Positions 5,198-6,638 of a DNA stretch of 6,638 bases are shown in pieces. A model generated the notes under the pieces. That model was not told the DNA's origin. It did not search any database and saw only the letters and a list, made by a program, of their open reading frames with translations. The translations under genes and the position numbers were made by a program. How positions within the stretch are numbered: the first letter of the stretch is position 1; each line of letters begins with the position of its first letter. Source of the stretch: an uncultured Actinomyces sp. (GTDB taxonomy: Bacteria > Actinomycetota > Actinomycetes > Actinomycetales > Actinomycetaceae); contig CALIEP010000012.1 in assembly GCA_938022345.1 (NCBI GenBank), positions 1-6,638 on the forward strand, read 5' to 3'.

Positions 5198-6486
5198 CAC
5201 GCGTCAAAAAGGCTCTCCTCGGATCCTGCGCTGTGCTTGCCCTCTTTGCAGGCACAGCACTCCCCGCTGCCAACGCTGACACGCCGACACCGGAAAGCAC
5301 TCAGAGCGCTTCCGGAAACGAACACTCACAGCTCAAGGCAGCAAACGGGCCCTCGAAGGCGCCGGAAGAACCCTGCCAAATCGGCGTCGACAAGTGGCTC
5401 GCCCAAACTCCATCGGCATATTCCTTCCTCGGAATGAAGGAAGCACTAGAACTCTCCCGTGGAAACGTTCGCGTTGCACTGGTTGATTCCGGAGTCGCCG
5501 CGGGCAACGCACACTTTAAAGATGCGGTAGAACCGGGCGTCGACCTCGTCGAATCCGGCGACGGACGAAAGGACTCCTTCGGGCACGGCACGGCGATCGC
5601 CGGACAAATTGCCGCTCGAGAAGTCTCAGGTTCGGGCGTCGTCGGTTTTGCCCCGCAATCCACTATCGTCCCCGTTCGCGTCTACGTCGACTCCAACGAC
5701 GACGCCAAGCGCGCGGGCAAGGGACCGACAGCTGCACGAACAGCCGACGGTATTCGTTGGGCTGCGGATCAGGGAATTCGCGTGATCGTTGTCCCGCAAT
5801 CCTTGACATCTGATGATGTTGCCCTGCGCACAGCCACCCAGTACGCGCACTCGAAGGGTGCGCTGGTTGTCGCTTCGGCTGGAAACGTTGAACAGAATGC
5901 AAACTCGGGTTCGCAAGACACAGCGGTCCGCTTTCCCGCGGGATACCCCGAGGCCCTGTCCGTGACCGCCGTTGATGCGCAAGGTAACCCCAGCCAGTCT
6001 GTCGTCCACGGAACGCACGTTGAAATCGCAGCTCCCGGTGCACAGATCGCAACCACCTTCTTCGCCAACGGTGACTGTATGTTTGCCACCCAAGGGGCAT
6101 CGACCTCGTACGCAACGGGATACGTGGGCGCGATCGCGGCACTGATCGCAGCGCGCTATCCCGATGAAACACCAGACCAGTGGAAGTACCGGCTCCTCGC
6201 AACCGCCTTGCGCAGCTCGCCTTCGCAACGCACTGCGGAGGAAGGGTGGGGAATCGTCGCACCCTTCAATGCGCTCAATTTTGTCAACGACGGGACCATG
6301 CCCGGACCGCAAAACCCGATCTACCCGCCGATCCAAAAAACCGCCAACCCGGTCATAGTTAAACCGGATCTCCCCGTTGATACGACGACTCCGCGCAGGC
6401 TGTGGGCACTGGGAATTTCCGGTGCGGGCCTCACGATTGTTGTCGCAGTGCTCTTGATTCGCAGGTTGCGCAGTAAAGAGGCCTGA
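5194..6486 (+). CDS. mycP: Mycosin, membrane-anchored subtilisin-like serine protease of the T7SS (S8 family)
   Basis: 430 aa from the GTG at 5194, whose GTGA overlaps the eccB stop. An upstream in-frame ATG (5125) would add 23 polar residues and bury the signal peptide. GGTGGG lies 6 nt upstream. The signal peptide is residues 1-28 (VKKALL...AANA, cleavage after Ala28). A Ser/Thr/Pro-rich segment (29-58) follows, then the protease domain (about 70-365). Catalytic residues are Asp98 (ALVDSGV), His131 (FGHGTAIAG), oxyanion Asn231 (ASAGN) and Ser305 (STSYATGY). A Pro-rich linker (369-400) leads to a C-terminal membrane span (about 403-423) and a basic cytoplasmic tail. The layout is that of MycP, which stabilises the ESX complex and can process substrates. 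The sequence around Ser305 departs from the usual GTSxAxP: Ser replaces Gly303 and Gly309 replaces Pro. The triad is complete, so activity is still expected. Confidence 0.94.
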   Translation: MTRVKKALLGSCAVLALFAGTALPAANADTPTPESTQSASGNEHSQLKAANGPSKAPEEPCQIGVDKWLAQTPSAYSFLGMKEALELSRGNVRVALVDSGVAAGNAHFKDAVEPGVDLVESGDGRKDSFGHGTAIAGQIAAREVSGSGVVGFAPQSTIVPVRVYVDSNDDAKRAGKGPTAARTADGIRWAADQGIRVIVVPQSLTSDDVALRTATQYAHSKGALVVASAGNVEQNANSGSQDTAVRFPAGYPEALSVTAVDAQGNPSQSVVHGTHVEIAAPGAQIATTFFANGDCMFATQGASTSYATGYVGAIAALIAARYPDETPDQWKYRLLATALRSSPSQRTAEEGWGIVAPFNALNFVNDGTMPGPQNPIYPPIQKTANPVIVKPDLPVDTTTPRRLWALGISGAGLTIVVAVLLIRRLRSKEA

Positions 6487-6487
6487 G

Positions 6488-6501
6488 TCGGCGTATGCCG
6501 A
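6488..6501. terminator. Weak hairpin between convergent genes
   Basis: TCGGC (6488-6492) and GCCGA (6497-6501) pair around a 4-nt loop immediately after the mycP stop. AATTTC follows on the plus strand, a short A/T stretch in place of a proper T-tract. It lies in the 27-nt gap between two converging genes, where a shared terminator is expected. The stem is only 5 bp, so the call is tentative. Confidence 0.35.
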
Positions 6502-6513
6502 ATTTCAGAGTGC

Positions 6514-6638
6514 TTAGTGCTGCTCTTTGTTCGTATTTGCGTCGCCCTGTGGGTTCTGGCCGTTACCCTGCTGGCCGTTACCCTGCTGGTCGTTACCCTG
6601 CTGGTTCTTATCGCCCTCGTGATTCTGACCATTCCCTT
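6514..6638 (-). CDS. C-terminal end of a Gly/Asn/Gln-rich repetitive protein (partial, start off the right edge)
   Basis: A minus-strand frame is open from the right edge to TAA at 6514-6516 and gives 40 residues: a GNGQNHEGDKN lead-in, then three QQGN(D/G) pentapeptide units, and an end in NTNKEQH. The composition is strongly hydrophilic and low in complexity, as in a disordered C-terminal tail. The repeat unit is 15 bp, a multiple of three, and the repeats stay in frame, which supports coding. It converges on mycP. The other minus frame over this stretch is longer but Arg/Thr-rich and runs antisense into mycP, so I prefer this one. The protein's main domain is outside the window and its function is unknown. 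Confidence 0.5.
   Translation of the reverse strand, partial: GNGQNHEGDKNQQGNDQQGNGQQGNGQNPQGDANTNKEQH
6557..6601. repeat. 15-bp tandem repeat, three copies
   Basis: TGGCCGTTACCCTGC occurs at 6557-6571 and 6572-6586 without change and at 6587-6601 with one substitution (C to T). A degenerate unit follows to the right. It encodes the QQGN(G/D) pentapeptide repeats of the minus-strand partial gene and could vary in copy number by slippage without breaking the frame. Confidence 0.9.

Noticed and set aside
5626..6336. Minus-strand open frame of 236 codons inside mycP, and the shorter ones beside it
   Set aside because: It is antisense to the catalytic domain of a clear subtilase, and its Arg/Cys-rich composition is that of a shadow frame.
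6557..6601. Tandem repeats considered as a CRISPR or iteron array
   Set aside because: The 15-bp units are contiguous with no spacers and keep a reading frame, which fits a coding repeat.
6321..6632. Minus-strand open frame of 103 codons (Arg/Thr/Ser-rich repeats) at the right edge
   Set aside because: It continues antisense into the mycP C-terminus. The alternative frame stops cleanly in the intergenic gap and gives a coherent hydrophilic repeat, so it is preferred.

Overview
The window is a type VII (ESX/T7SS-like) secretion locus from an actinobacterium. The diagnostic genes are a tandem pair of WXG100 proteins and an EccD-EccB-mycosin (MycP) cassette; EccB, EccD and MycP together are typical of actinobacterial ESX systems rather than the Firmicutes Ess/Yuk type. 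Base composition is moderate for an actinobacterium, judged by eye. The reduced set of genes would suit a member of the Actinomycetaceae or a relative, but the genus is inference and cannot be fixed from the sequence.

The layout is divergent around an intergenic region at 2365-2543. To the left, on the minus strand, lie four genes in order of transcription. Two are WXG100 substrates (2364-2044 and 2024-1713), separated by 19 nt. A strong hairpin follows in a 149-nt gap. Next come a 187-residue helical protein with a Pro/aromatic tail (1563-1000) and, 24 nt on, a large protein (975 to beyond the left edge). The large protein's N-terminus is WXG100-like, and its body carries the sequence hallmarks that precede a DUF1023 alpha/beta-hydrolase domain. 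To the right, on the plus strand, eccD (2544-3854), eccB (3854-5197) and mycP (5194-6486) overlap by 1 and 4 nt and are almost certainly translationally coupled. At the right edge a convergent minus-strand gene ends at 6514; only its Gly/Asn/Gln-rich repetitive C-terminus is visible.

Inferred joint working: EccD (11 membrane segments) and EccB (one membrane segment, large extracytoplasmic domain) build the membrane channel, and MycP is the membrane-anchored serine protease of the complex. The two WXG100 proteins probably form a secreted heterodimer. The 187-aa protein and the DUF1023-type protein look like a further partner/effector pair. No EccC ATPase, EccE or EccA is in the window; an EccC must be encoded elsewhere if the system works.

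The most interesting points are the unassigned 187-aa protein paired with a putative hydrolase effector whose WXG position reads FKG, the hairpin that may set esx transcript levels, the structured 5' leader of the esx genes, and the unusual sequence around the mycosin catalytic serine. No gene-free stretch exceeds 300 bases.
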